This document shows positions 1 through 11,766 of a stretch of 64,000 nt of DNA, piece by piece. The notes under the pieces were generated by a model. The model ran no database searches. It saw nothing but the letters and a program-made list of their open reading frames with translations, and was not told the DNA's origin. Source of the DNA: Anastrepha obliqua (Eukaryota; Arthropoda; Insecta; Diptera; Tephritidae); contig NC_072895.1 in assembly GCF_027943255.1 (NCBI RefSeq), forward strand, positions 77,688,001-77,752,000. Direction: 5' to 3'. The number at the start of each line of letters is the position of its first letter. Within the stretch, counting starts at the first letter, position 1. Made by a program: the position numbers and the translations under genes.

Positions 1-48
1 ACTGCGCTTTTATATTAAAGACTACGAATTGAAGAACAATCTCTGCAG

Positions 49-146
49 CCTTATATATATATAATTGGCGCGTACACCCTCTTTGGGTGTTTGACCGAGC
101 ACCTCCTCCTATTTGTGGAGTGCGTCTTGATGTTGTTCCACAAATG
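49..146 (-). mobile_element. SINE 3' fragment
   Basis: Matches the 3' part of the tRNA-headed SINE seen complete at 52741-53042, in the same orientation. Shared blocks are the hairpin-like ACCCTCTTTGGGTG, the CTCCTCCTATTTGTGG block and TTGTTCCACAAATG. The 3' end reads (minus strand) GTGTACGCGCCAATTA and then a TA-rich tail. It is 5' truncated, since similarity stops after base 146. Confidence 0.8.
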
Positions 147-775
147 CAGCCTTGCTTCCAGTATAATTGTACTGATTGCTTAATACTAGGTTATGTGTAG
201 TCTAGTTGTCTTTGAAGTACGATGAGGCTTACAAGTCGAAAAATTTAGGAAATTGATCGTCGAAGCCTTAGCAAGAATTTTTCTAAATCTGGATGCTTCA
301 GAAGTTGTATACGTAGTATGACAGAAGTCCTTAGAGAGAGCAGGGCTTTTGTACTCTGCTCCTTCTAACATTTTTCACAGTTAGCGGTTTCGCCAGCAAA
401 GAACTCCTTTACGTCTCTGATTTGTTTCCCTATTTTTCTGTTCCACAATTTAAGTGGTTCGAATATCTTATCGATGTTTTTTTTATATTTTTTAATTAAT
501 TTGGCTTTCATTTTTGTTAAATAATTACTTAAGCTTAATTGAAATTAATTTTTTTTCTTTAAATATTACCGACTACGTAAATAAGGAAAAATGATTTGTT
601 TGTAAGCAGCTTTACAAACGTATACCATGTTTTTAAAATTTGCCTACGGTGAATATTTACAAAAGATGAGTCCCTTACTCTTTTCATACATACACGAATT
701 ACTATCGCTTTAATGTAATAATTCGTCGAATATCAAAATGAGAATCTTTCTTTCCTTGAATTTACACTTTTCATT
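147..775. other. AT-rich spacer, nothing recognised
   Basis: No coding, RNA or transposon signature seen on either strand. The 61-codon open frame at 186-371 has no recognisable motif. Confidence 0.6.
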
Positions 776-923
776 TGCGTCTAGCAGCTAACATCAGTAA
801 ACCCGATTCCATACAACGCAAATTTCAGAAATATAATATTATTTTATTATGCGTCTAGCAGCTAACATCAGTAAACCCGATTTCATACAACGCAAATTTC
901 AGAAATAAAAAATTATTTTATTG
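776..923. repeat. Tandem duplication, period 74 bp
   Basis: Two copies of a 74-bp unit beginning TGCGTCTAGCAGCTAACATC lie head to tail, the first at 776 and the second at 850. The first ~55 bp of each are nearly identical (one C/T difference), and the AT-rich ends differ slightly. A recent local duplication. Confidence 0.9.
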
Positions 924-2070
924 CTTAAAAATGCCAAACCGAATGGTCCACATTTCGCATACTCAAATTCATTTTTTCCTTTTAATTTTGAAGATTTCGT
1001 TGGTGATGCGAGGCATAAGAAAAAAAAACATTTTCAATCTGTGAAGCTAACGGCATAAATGGAATTACACTTAAATTTCCAGCTCAACACCCACTTACCT
1101 ATTATTCCTTGCTCTTATTACATCTACGGATCCATTGCATTAATTATTAAAAATAATTTTCATGCGAATAAAGGCAAATATTTTTAATCTCACAAGTGCA
1201 TGCCCTCGTGAGAGTGTAAAGTGAAATTCTCTCCATTTACCAACTCATTCCAAAGCATTCACATCCAATTGACCAGCAAATGCAATCCTATCCGCTTAGT
1301 TCATTGCGGACAAGATTGGCAAGGGTGAATTCTTTTGCTTTCAGATAGGAAAGGTAAGGGGAATGAGCAAAGGACTACCATTGTTGGATTACTTGAACAT
1401 CAGCTTTACATTACAGAGCTTCATGCAAATAATTGTAAATTCAACTTAATTTTTAACCAAAATTCACACTTTTGTAATATCAGTGTTGATTAAGTTTTCT
1501 GAGCTTTGGTTTAGGAAAGAAAAGCATAAAAATATAATTAAATTTAGCTGGAACTGTGTTACCCAAAAATCAGTAAATCGAAGTGAAATTTTCAAGAATG
1601 ACTACAAAAATTACGCAAACATTTTCTACAAAAAAAAACTAATTAAAAAAAAGCCAAAAAAAGAAAACATTTTATTCTCCCAAGTTAAAAAAAAAAAAAT
1701 AAATTATAAAAATAATTGACATTATTCACTTTAAAAATTCTAGACCAATATTTTCAACATATTACTTCTTATTATACTCAAACCTACAAACAAACCAAAC
1801 ACCAGAAAAATGACAACGTCCAAAATTCTTGGATCATTTGATATGGAATCATGTATTTACCGTCTTTTCGAAAGCGTTTGTCAGGGTGAATCAAAATATT
1901 CGACTTAAACTCAATGGGATTCCATTCAAGCATATCCAAGTGCTTCGCATCCTATTTCATTGATAGGACGCAATTCTTTCACATAAATAGCAGTATGTCA
2001 GACGTCATTAAACTTACCTTAAGTGAACGTCAAGACAGCCATTTCAAGCCTTTAATTTCCTTAGTCGATG
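924..2070. other. AT-rich spacer
   Basis: Nothing identifiable. Includes an A-rich run at about 1620-1715. The stretch 1930-2070 could be the diverged upstream part of the reverse transcriptase remnant that follows, but no motif could be confirmed. Confidence 0.5.
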
Positions 2071-2150
2071 GAATACACGCGAAATTTCTTAAATATATTC
2101 TACCTAAGTTAGAATACACGCGAAATTTCTTAAATATATTCTACCTAAGG
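2071..2150. repeat. Tandem duplication, period 41 bp
   Basis: The unit beginning GAATACACGCGAAATTTCTT occurs at 2071 and again at 2112, essentially identical for 38 bp. It lies at the upstream edge of the decayed LINE. Confidence 0.9.
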
Positions 2151-2269
2151 TTTTATCCTCTGTCTCACAAGCACTGAATACGATCTTCCTTACGCCAGCA
2201 TTTCCAACATGCTGCAAATAGATCAAGATTATTTCAATATAAAATCCAAATTGTCATCATAAGCCAATC

Positions 2270-2960
2270 GCTATACTGCCTTTTTTGTCTAAGTTGCTGG
2301 AACATTTAATGTGTTGTCAGATCACCCACTTTTCGAAGACACATTCGTTTGTGAGCGAATGGCAATCTGGCTTGAGATCCACTCTTAAGTTGCTGACTGT
2401 GATAGGCATAGGATCGATAAAGGTTCTGTGACTTTTCTAACCCTTCTTGATCATTGTAAGCCATTCGATACTATTTACCATGACGGATTATGTTTAAAGC
2501 TTAAAACAAATTTTAATTTCTTGCGTTATCTGTGGCTCTTTGTGTTAATAGTTATTGGTGCAACTTCATGTCCGTAATTAAAAGGTCTCGAAAGGTTACG
2601 TCCTTGGTCCTCTGCCATTTCCATTTTATGTTAATGACCTTCATGAAGTGCTTATTGACTGTGATATTCATGCCTTAGCCGGTGAAGTCCAGTTGTATTT
2701 GTAAATGAAATAATTATCTCAGTGTTCTCAATGAGTGGCCTAGCTATAATGGTCGGGTATTCAACCCAAGTGAGTCCCAGTGCAATACCATTTATAAAAA
2801 GTATTTCAAACTTGACGGCAAAATAACCTTAAATAACTCTGTTATTGATTATGTTGACAGCAGAGTGCTTCGCTCCCTCTGCTACATGAAATATTTTTCT
2901 CGATCCAGAATTATATTACTCCTAGCCACACCTTATTTGATTTCCATTTAATTATATGGT
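2270..2960 (+). pseudogene. Decayed non-LTR reverse transcriptase
   Basis: Successive reverse-transcriptase blocks can be read on the plus strand with frame changes between them. They are a PFLSKLLEHL-like block (~2277, family PFLSKVFER), QSGLRST (~2364, family QSGFR), LLDHCKPFDT (~2443, family LLDFSKAFDT) and VLGPLPFPFYVNDL (~2601, family SVLGPLLFILYINDL). HALAGEVQLYL (~2671) replaces the YADDVQLYL active site, so the two catalytic Asp are lost. A thumb-like region with LNEW and NPSESQ follows. Multiple stops and shifts make it nonfunctional. It looks like a jockey/CR1-type LINE; the exact clade is not resolvable by eye. Confidence 0.75.
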
Positions 2961-5900
2961 TGTAAATTATTCGGAAGCTGTAGTAAAAAGCAGAGTGTGA
3001 TATAATAATAATAATATGATCTAAATGCTCCGGAACAACCACCAGGTGAGGCTTGAATTCAACTGATTCGAGCTCTTTTCCCCCTTTTGTTAAAGCAAAA
3101 TTTAATCGCCATTGCTTGGCATTTGTAAAAGTGTACTTTGAAGTCGATCATATCACTTTTGATAAATAAGCTTGTATTCCGGAAGTTATATATTCCGGGG
3201 ATTTTTTGATCAAGGTGATATATGGTGTAAAACATTGTATATTGAAATATGCACGTAAAAGTGTTTCATTCCTTTTGAAAATTTAATAAAACTAAGATGC
3301 CTTTATATGTTGCACGAATTATTGACATCAAGCGAACTTCAGTAGTTCAGGCATAGACTACTTCACTCCAAGTCAATCAGAACATCTCTGCTCTTACACG
3401 CTAAATTAAAATCATCAATATATGAGCTCATATTTTTTTTTCGCTATTTATCCTCGAAACAGTCTACCACATTTTAGAGCTGTTTGAAACGTCCGTCCAG
3501 AAATAAAAAACTACTTGGCTTATAGCATTTTAGGCTTATACACTTCGTCCAAAGCTTTAAACCAGCACAGTTGATCTGAAAAATAGCCGTTGAAATCACC
3601 TCCTCGTTTGAATAAAATCTTCCATATGTATGAATAATGTAAGGTACACTAAATAATGCAAAATGACAGAACAATTCATTTTCCTCAGCCAGTGGCAATC
3701 ATGGCAACACTTCAACCGAATGCACTTCAATTCACCAATGAGCCGTTCATATTACATGAACACAAAGTCCACTTAGCAGTGATTCCCCCTGGGGGTGATC
3801 GAATTGTAACCAATAAAAAGTCAATGCAACTACCAACTTCCAACTAGCCAACGATTTATTTACACAGACTTATATGTAGAGTGATTAGCCTAGAGAAACG
3901 CTCGCAGTAAACTTTTCGTTTCGATGAAACCAAAACCAAAACGAGGCAATGCAATTTGTTGCGTATACGTCAGCGCGAACAAGTGCCATATGCCTGCTGG
4001 CATGGGTCAATTGGTCGGAGCCAATTGTAGTGCACAGGAATATACATATTTGCGTGTACATTTATCGTATGATATTTTACAACCTCTTTCATGTAACATT
4101 TCACCTTTTGGGAATTTTTAATTGAATACGCTTGTTTTTCGAACAGTTAGCATATATGCATCTTTATGTATGTGCACTTACAGCAGAGAATGAAACTGTT
4201 ATGTTGGCGTTTCCTATGTGTGTTTGTGAGAAGTGCATGCTGACATTTACATATGCATTTTCATACATATTTTCCATGTATTCCCTACTTTAAACTTCCG
4301 TAGAAAAACTGCAATATCAAATGATATAAAGTGGAGATTTGCTGGCCAACTATGTTGAAGTAGAAAAAATAGGAATTGCTAGAAAAAATTTAAATTAAAA
4401 ATAGCAATATTTCAATGAAAATTTTCTACCAAAAAAACTGCTATTTAACTGGCTGAAATATAGAATAACTACAATACAAACACGTTTTCATCAGCATATT
4501 CAAATAGTCGAATGGCCAGACTTTAACAGGGTCGATTGGAAAAGAAAAAACGAGAGCGAAAAAATTAATAACTAAACAAACTAAAACAATGGGAATAACG
4601 AGGGTAAAGCACCCATACAAACAGAGAAAATCTGCTCGCAATGATGAGGAGGTAAGTCTGGGCTGTGTAGGTAAAAGTAAGGGGTTCCCATGATTGGAAA
4701 TGTCAAAGGTCACCACTTAGCCAATGCGGGTATCTGCTAACAAAGATTTTCGCTTGTCAATGCGTAGATGAATACCAGGTGGGCGAACCAATAATCGGAA
4801 CGATTCCTCCACATGAATGGAGAAGAGTATGAAGAAGGCAAACAGTGTGAAAGTCAAATCAGCTACAAAACTGCACAAAATAAAAAAATGCCAATGAAGT
4901 GTCACGTATGTGGTTGGCAGAGGTAGGGAGGCATGCAGAATGTGAATGAATAGATGCTACTACATGTCTGTTTTGCCGCTGATAACAGCCAGACGAGCAG
5001 TCGACAATGACTGTGATGATGCTAACTACGATGATGATGGAGCTGACCACCATCGAACCCTCGCCATCGTCGCTTGCTGCAGCTGATCGCTCATTTCGTA
5101 TGCAATTTCGACGTGTATTGGAAACATTGATGTCTGACTTTGTTTATCGAGCAAACAAGAGGCAGCCGACCAGTCAGCGGACAGACAGACCAACATAGCT
5201 GCTAGTACTTAGATAGGAAAACACATTCCTTTATTCATATTATATGTGTGTATGCATACATAAAACACGTTTACATCGAAAAAAAATATTAGCAAATAGA
5301 ATGAATGCTGAAAAAAGGATAGTTTAGCATAGTGTCCGACTGGATGTAGTGATTACGTCTCTCAGACACACGAACAAGCATATGCATTTGTAGATATGTA
5401 TGTATAATATTTGTTTGTACATGGAGTGCACGTTGGTATTGAACTTAGTTTGGTTGAGAAAATAGCACCTCAAGTGCGAGAAATGCAAATTCAATGAGAT
5501 CCGCATACGCTTGAGTGAAGTTGAGCCACAATTGTTTGCACTTACGAGTATTTGCACTGAGTGTTTATGCTCCTTTGGTCATGTGGCAATATAACAATTG
5601 TTGCACACAAAAGTAGCCAATAAGTCATGAGCATTGTACTGTTCTTTTTCAGCCCATCGTGTTTGGACCATGGCTGTGCAGAGCAACTGTTTGTATTTGT
5701 GATTTGTTTTATCCATGTGAATCGCATCGCAATTTGTCGCCTTTTATTTTCACACTCATTAAATGTCGTTGTACTTCTCTTCACTACACTCTGTTTTCAA
5801 ATCATTTAAAGTTTCCGTGGACTTCGCTTTTTCTTTACTCTATCATTAGTAAATTAAGTTGTACTGGGCGTAAAAGTAACATTACGAAGGCAGAACAATG

Positions 5901-6689
5901 CAGTGGCGAAATTGCAATTCAACTGAAAAATGAACTTTATTGTTGATTTTGTGGTTTTAGTACCTTTATGTGTGTCAATAACTGAAATACATTGACAATG
6001 CATGCCTCTTGGCGCGATTGCACTTACCTGCTGTGTAGCCCTCTAGCTTGCATTTCAACCAGCAATCCGTTAAATACGCTAGGATAAATGCTGTAAACTC
6101 CTTGTGCGCATTTCAGTTAAAGTTTGAAAATCTAATAGCGCAATTCAAACCTATCTACTATTCCTCGTTTCTTTCTTGCTCATTCATACTTCAATGCTTA
6201 GCACCGTTAGAGCTGAATAAATATTTCCCTACTTTGTGAATTGGTGCATAACACCAAAGAGAAGCAATGGAACAATAGACCACTTTCGTACTATAAAGGT
6301 AGTGTAGAAAAAGGTATTTAGAAGGTCTAGGAAAAATACAATATATTCATTAAATTTAACGGTCTCTTTTTTTACCGCTTCAGTATAAGCGAAACGTATT
6401 TTTCAATGCTCAATGCAAATATTTTTGAAACCCCTTACATGTATGCACTGAATTCTAGTATTTTGTAGTATGGCTAAGATTTATTATATATTGTGCATTC
6501 CTTATTTGGTACATTTCTCAGCATGACGTGTGATTTTTTGATGATTTTTTGTGGGTATTTTTTAATAGAAATGCGTTTTGATGAAAAATCTCCGATTTCT
6601 TTATTTAGCAGGAGCTGAGCTGTGCTTCAAATATACTTAATACAGCATAAAGGATTTAATTGATATATTTGCAACAAAGTAGCTGCATA
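2961..6689. other. Long spacer without recognised genes
   Basis: AT-rich non-coding sequence with a short (ATA)n run at about 3001-3016. No protein, RNA or transposon signature was recognised. A perfect CAG|GTAAGT splice-donor match is present on the minus strand with the GT at 6027-6026, but it has no supporting exon evidence. Confidence 0.5.
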
Positions 6690-6696
6690 AAACCAC

Positions 6697-6971
6697 CCCT
6701 TGAGACTTGGAGAAGAAAATGGGGTTGGATTGGTCACGTCCTTAGTAGACAATTTGACGACTTAACAAGAGCCGCTATTGAATGGAATCCCCAAGACAGC
6801 CGTAGGAGAGGAAGGCTATCGAGCACTTAGAAACGATTGTTGGATTTGGAAGCGCGTGCCATGCATTTAACCACAAATGAAGCTAAGACACTAGCGCAGA
6901 ACAGATGTGAATGGAGGGAATTTTTTGTAGCCCTTTGTTCCTCCCAGAAACCATAGGAAATAATAATAATG
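6697..6971 (+). mobile_element. 5'-truncated LINE, C-terminal end
   Basis: Encodes the extreme C-terminus of a LINE ORF2: WRRKWGWIGHVL, then AIEWNPQDSRRRGR and AKTLAQNRCEWREFFVALCS. This is the family pattern of a WIGH motif, an RRRGRP block and an AQDR..W tail. One internal stop is present. The copy ends in a short (AAT)n tail, and AAACCAC occurs at both edges (6690-6696 and 6972-6978), consistent with a 7-bp target-site duplication. It is a dead-on-arrival 5'-truncated insertion of a different LINE from LINE-A. Confidence 0.8.
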
Positions 6972-6978
6972 AAACCAC

Positions 6979-7427
6979 TGTTTGTGCAAGTGGTGGCTCT
7001 GGGATGTCTAACAGCGTTCATTAAATTCTACCTGGGTTTGTTACTCCTCCCTGTACGTTTTTGAATATACATAACTCGAAAAGTGGTGGGAATTCCACAG
7101 TGCAACTCCCAGATATTACTAAGTATAGTCTCAGCTATAAATGACGGCTGCTTTTCACAAATTACGAAAAAAATTTTCTAAACATTTTTAACAAAAAAAT
7201 AAAATTTTTTCCACAAAATGTTTTTGCACAAATATATGTATATTATTCCAAAAACTAAAAAAAAGTTGTTTAATGTTAAAAATAACCGAACATATTTCAC
7301 TTTGTTTAAACTGTATACCAAAATTTTCATCCCTGCATTAAGTTTCCAAATTATAATTTTTTTATTTAAAAAATAAACCAATTTTTAGAAGGAGAATAGT
7401 ATGGCGCAAGCAATTTCCACAGATGTG
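6979..7427. other. AT-rich spacer
   Basis: No recognisable feature. The 67-codon open frame at 7178-7381 (minus) is low-complexity AT-driven sequence. Confidence 0.6.
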
Positions 7428-8734
7428 CTGTGGGCAAAAAGTAAGGTGAATTTGGTTGTAAAATGAAAAATCTTTATTTATTCTTGTAAATCAATTTCAT
7501 CCCCTTCAAAATAATCCCCTCTTGATGAAATACACTTGTGCCAACGATTTTTCCAATCCCCGAAACATGCCAAATAGTCCATTTCCGGTATAGCCATCAG
7601 CACCTTCTTCGATTCAGCTTTTATCTCCTCAATCGACTCGAAACGCGTTTCTCGGAGTGGTCTCTTGAGTTTTGGGAATAGCCAGAAGTCACACGGAGCC
7701 AAATCAGGCGAATACGGTGGTTGCGGAACGATATGCGTAGAATTTTTGGCGAAATGGTCACGAAGAACGAGTGCAGTGTGAGACGGTGCATTATTGTTAT
7801 GCAAAAACCAAGAGTTGTGGGCCCATAATTCTGGTCTTTTTAGATGAATTACTTCACGTAAACGACGCATAACGCTCAAATAATATTCCTTATTAACAGT
7901 TTGGCCAGGTGGAAGGAATTCATAGTGCACCACACCACGAAAATTGAAAAAAACTGTCATCATGACCTTTATTTTTGAACGACTTGGACGTGCTCTTTTC
8001 GTTCTGGCCTCGCCTTTAGCACGATATTCGCTTGATTGGTCGATTGTTTCAGGGTCGTAAGCATAAATCCAAGTCTCATCTCCCGTAATGATGCATTTGA
8101 GCTTTTCCTGATAGTCTGAAAGCATTGTTTCACACACATCAACGCGACGACTTTTTTCCAAGAAATTGAGAGTTTTCGGTATCAAACGAGATTTGACTTT
8201 TCGTAGGCCCAAATGGTCTTTCAAAATGGTTTTCACAGATCCTTCTGATATTCCGATCATATCGGTAAGGTCTTTAACAGTCAACCGACGATTTTTGAGC
8301 ACTAACTCCTTCACTTTATTGACGTGTTGGTCATCTGTTGACGTCGATGGTCGTCCGGAGCGCTCCAAGTCATCAACACGTTCTCGACCCTCTTTGAAGT
8401 CTTTGTACCACTTATAAACATTTTTCTGCGACATGGTCGAATCACCAAATACCTTCTGCAACATGCTAAACATTTCCGCAGCCAAAATTTCATTCTGCAA
8501 ACAAAATTTGATGGCACTTCTCTGCTCAATCAAATCAGACATTGTAAAAAGCGAAAAATGCACTCTTGGTCGTTTGGTAAACACAAGCGTAAATATATTA
8601 CTGATAATGACATTCACATGAAAGTTGGCCCAGATGTTCTTAACAGTGCTGCCAACTCATGACAAAAATAACTAGAGCGAAATTTTAATCCCGCGAAGTT
8701 TGACAAATAAATTCACCTTACTTTTTGCCCTCAG
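7428..8734 (-). mobile_element. mariner element, nearly full length
   Basis: A 1307-bp mariner. Inverted terminal repeats are visible at both ends: the left starts CTGTGGGCAAAAAGTAAGG and the right, read inward, starts CTGAGGGCAAAAAGTAAGG. Similarity continues for about 28 bp. The length is typical of mariners (about 1.3 kb). TA target duplications are not evident at the edges (TG left, TT right), so the flanks have mutated or the boundary is off by a base or two. It encodes one open transposase reading frame. Confidence 0.9.
7478..8542 (-). CDS. mariner transposase, open but catalytic Asp lost
   Basis: A 354-residue mariner transposase, the normal length. The start is set at the MSDLIEQR methionine (8542), where the family begins; the frame stays open 25 codons upstream to another ATG. 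The N-terminal paired HTH domains span residues ~1-120 (SQKNVYKWYKDF, then RRLTVKDLTDMIGISEGSV). The DDE/D domain has D155 in TGDETW and D285 in DLAPCDFWLF. The WFLHHDNAPSH motif reads WFLHNNNAPSH, so residue 250 is Asn (AAT) instead of the second catalytic Asp. Spacing from 250 to 285 is exactly 34, so it was a D,D34D enzyme. Acid-to-amide change at a metal ligand should abolish cleavage; DNA binding may remain. There are no stops or frameshifts. Confidence 0.92.
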   Translation of the reverse strand: MSDLIEQRSAIKFCLQNEILAAEMFSMLQKVFGDSTMSQKNVYKWYKDFKEGRERVDDLERSGRPSTSTDDQHVNKVKELVLKNRRLTVKDLTDMIGISEGSVKTILKDHLGLRKVKSRLIPKTLNFLEKSRRVDVCETMLSDYQEKLKCIITGDETWIYAYDPETIDQSSEYRAKGEARTKRARPSRSKIKVMMTVFFNFRGVVHYEFLPPGQTVNKEYYLSVMRRLREVIHLKRPELWAHNSWFLHNNNAPSHTALVLRDHFAKNSTHIVPQPPYSPDLAPCDFWLFPKLKRPLRETRFESIEEIKAESKKVLMAIPEMDYLACFGDWKNRWHKCISSRGDYFEGDEIDLQE

Positions 8735-11700
8735 TTTTCATGCGACGGCTTGACGATTTTATTGCGCTAATGAATTATTGAAAGTTTAGAAACCTGATTT
8801 TAAAGTCAATGTGACATGCTGAGTCCAAATTTTCAGCAATTCTTATTATTTTGAAACAGCTTTTCTTATATATGCGTATTCACTTCCTTCCAAAAAAAGA
8901 AAACAATTTATTTTATCAACAAACATAAATAATTTCTTCTGATTATTAATTAATATTGACTGGTTTTTGTCACTGATGCCTAACCATATAAACTACAGAC
9001 AGGTTGCTCATAGAAAAGACACAGTGCTTGCCAGTGTGATGGAAAATTTGAAGGTAAACTTTTTATACCAAGTGCTTTGGCAAGTAATTTTTTGCCATTG
9101 GAATTAATTGGTAATTTTCAACGCGTTCATTGCATCGACAAATATTAAGTAAGGTAAAGTAAAAAATAAGGCTCTAATTGTTTTTGCCACAAAACAAATT
9201 TAGGTGATATCATCAAGAAAATATTTTGGTTTTTACCGTCCTAATAACTGTTGCATATATCTGGTATTATAATTTATGTATGCGTGCGAGAAGGAAAACT
9301 GTATATCCAAAAGATTTCATTATTCATAAAATCAATAAAACTTCTTACAATTCCTCTAATCTAATGCACACTGAATTGTCAACTGAATAATGTAGGGCAT
9401 CTATGGATGTTGGACAAGAGAAAAGGTAGCTTATACAAAAACATAAACAAGCGCGACCAACCACATCCATCTGATTTTAAATTTCAGATTTACTTCCAGG
9501 TTCCACTCATTCCCTATTCACACTCCTTTTCACGAACTTTAACAACTGTTGTGAATCAGAACTGTAATGATTGTTTTGAGGGTGAATCACAAAGCCAACA
9601 GTTGCTGGTCTTCGGTTGCCGCCGGTATCTCGTTGTTGGTAGCCTGTCGCTTGCAAAAGCAATTGCTCTAGAAATTGTCACTGGTTCCGCAACCCAAGAA
9701 GCTGCAAACGGTAATAAGAGAGAATGCGCGTTAACCTTTAAATAACCTTAATTTGTGCGCACAGTCACAGCAAAAGTTTATGACCTCATTCCGTAACCCC
9801 TCCATAACCCTCTAACGCTAGCTTAAAAAAAAAATACATTGAAAAGGGCCAAATAGCGCAATAAAGTGTAATAAAAGCTAAACATAGAAGAAGAAAAACT
9901 GAAATATTGCACCAAAATACGGTGCACTGTATTTGTGGTGGTGTCCACTTTTGTATGAGCAAAATATTGTAGACTACAATAACAACTGCATGAGCCGCAA
10001 ACACTAACACCCTATTAGCGGAAACCAGTGTTGTACTGGTGAAAATGTTGGCAAAACAGTGTACTCCCCCCACGAGCCAACAAAGTGTGTAGTGTAATAT
10101 TGTAAACTGTGTTGCAACACTTAAACTTACAGAAAAATAAGCAATAACACGAGCAACAACGCGAAAACATAATGAATAATGGTCAGAAAAACAACACAAC
10201 AATAACACTACAATAACAATAATTACAACAATGGTGAAGTAAAACAAGATAACTTATGTTACTGACTTTAGCGAGCGACGTTCTCGCCATTCCGCCACCA
10301 TAAACTACTAGAAAAATTATGCTAAACAACAACGGCAATAACGTCGACTGCGTTGACAGTTACAATAAATACACACAAAGACCAACCCAGTGCCTGAAAT
10401 GTACTAGAAAATAAAAATGGAAAAGCTAGTACGATATGCTGGTATACATAAATGAATAAATGTAACAAGCAGCTACAATTATCGCCGATGCTGTCGGTCA
10501 ATTTTAGCGCCTTTCGATACAGAATTTGAAAGAGCAAGTGAATAGGAGGAGGAAAGCCAGACTAAGACACAAAGATGAACGCCGATGAGTAAGTATTATG
10601 GTTGTAGTGTGCTGGACCTGCAACTGACAATCGCCACTCGACATGATGATAGCATGAACTCATGGCCGCGCTGAAGTAGTGAGAGCCGAAGCTGTTTACT
10701 GAATAGAGCAGACGGCTAGAAGATTGATAGTCGAGTGCAATTGCATGGTAATTGCATGTTTGCCAAGAGCTGAGATAGCCAAGTGGCAGGATGTGTGACG
10801 TTCCAAATATGAAAAGTGATATTTATGATATTGAGCATACAGATTCCAGTTGATGTATGAAGAGTGCTAGTGTAAGTTAATTGCTTGCATAAATTCACAA
10901 CTTAATGTCACCTAAAAATATTACTCCAAACTAACAAAAGCGTAAATCTCAGCTAAAATTGTAATTATGTTATTTCAGTTTTAATTTTTAGGGATGTTTC
11001 AGGGTGAATGTATGTATGTAGGTCTATGCGTACGTAAAAGGGGGACCCACTGAGGTGCTTCGTAAAATGTTTACATAGATAAATCGAGGCTTGAGTAAAA
11101 CTAAAGCAGTTCATCTTGAACATAAAAGCAGTCTTCAACGATGTCCTTGCAGCAGCTGGTCGTGAACCTTTAGCTGAGCTTGGTGTCGAGAACTAATGCA
11201 TTGCATATTGTATATATAGTATTTCTCGGATATATGATACGTAAACAACGTCTAAAATGCACGAGACTCGACGCTTATAAGCAGGAGGGGCTCCTATGAA
11301 AATTCCGCTCACAAGCATTACCGGTGAATCTAATTGAACAAAACGAGCGACTACTTTTATTAAGTTACATAATTTTCCATTTAAAATAACATTTCTTTAA
11401 AATAAAGATTTCATGTATTTAAAATTACAAATTTCAAAAACACAGTATAAAAGTGAATCTGAGTAAAGCGAAGCAAATAATTTTTACGGAAAATCCTAAG
11501 ATCTGATTTCTCAACGCCGTATCACTATTTACAAAATCGAAAGATCTGGAAGTCATTCTAGATCTTCAGCTAAAAATGGAAAATTAATATCAATCATCAA
11601 TGCAGTGAGCGGCTCTTTGAGAAGGAAAGGAGTCTAGAAATATTTCTTTCAAATTATGGGGTCTTAGATTCATTGCGGTCCCTACGAAGCGAATTCCATT

Positions 11701-11766
11701 CTGTCAAATCAGGAAAAGTAAAGAGAGAGAGCGTTGAGAACTCGCCATATAGAAGCTGAATTAAGC
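8735..11766. other. Spacer without recognised genes
   Basis: No convincing coding sequence. The 153-codon open frame at 9786-10247 (minus) is a product of AAC/AAT-rich low complexity on the plus strand. A possible minimal first exon, ATGAACGCCGATGA followed by GTAAGT, lies at 10575-10588 (plus) but has no other support. Confidence 0.5.

Noticed and set aside
6026..6097. Perfect CAG|GTAAGT donor on the minus strand with an upstream ATG frame
   Set aside because: An 8-9 base match is expected about 0.5 times by chance on both strands of 64 kb. No acceptor, homologue or second exon supports it.
9786..10247. 153-codon minus frame with many hydrophobic residues
   Set aside because: Produced by AAC/AAT-rich low complexity on the opposite strand; no real membrane-protein pattern.
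10575..10590. Tiny plus-strand exon ATGAACGCCGATGA with GTAAGT
   Set aside because: Only four codons; cannot be distinguished from chance.
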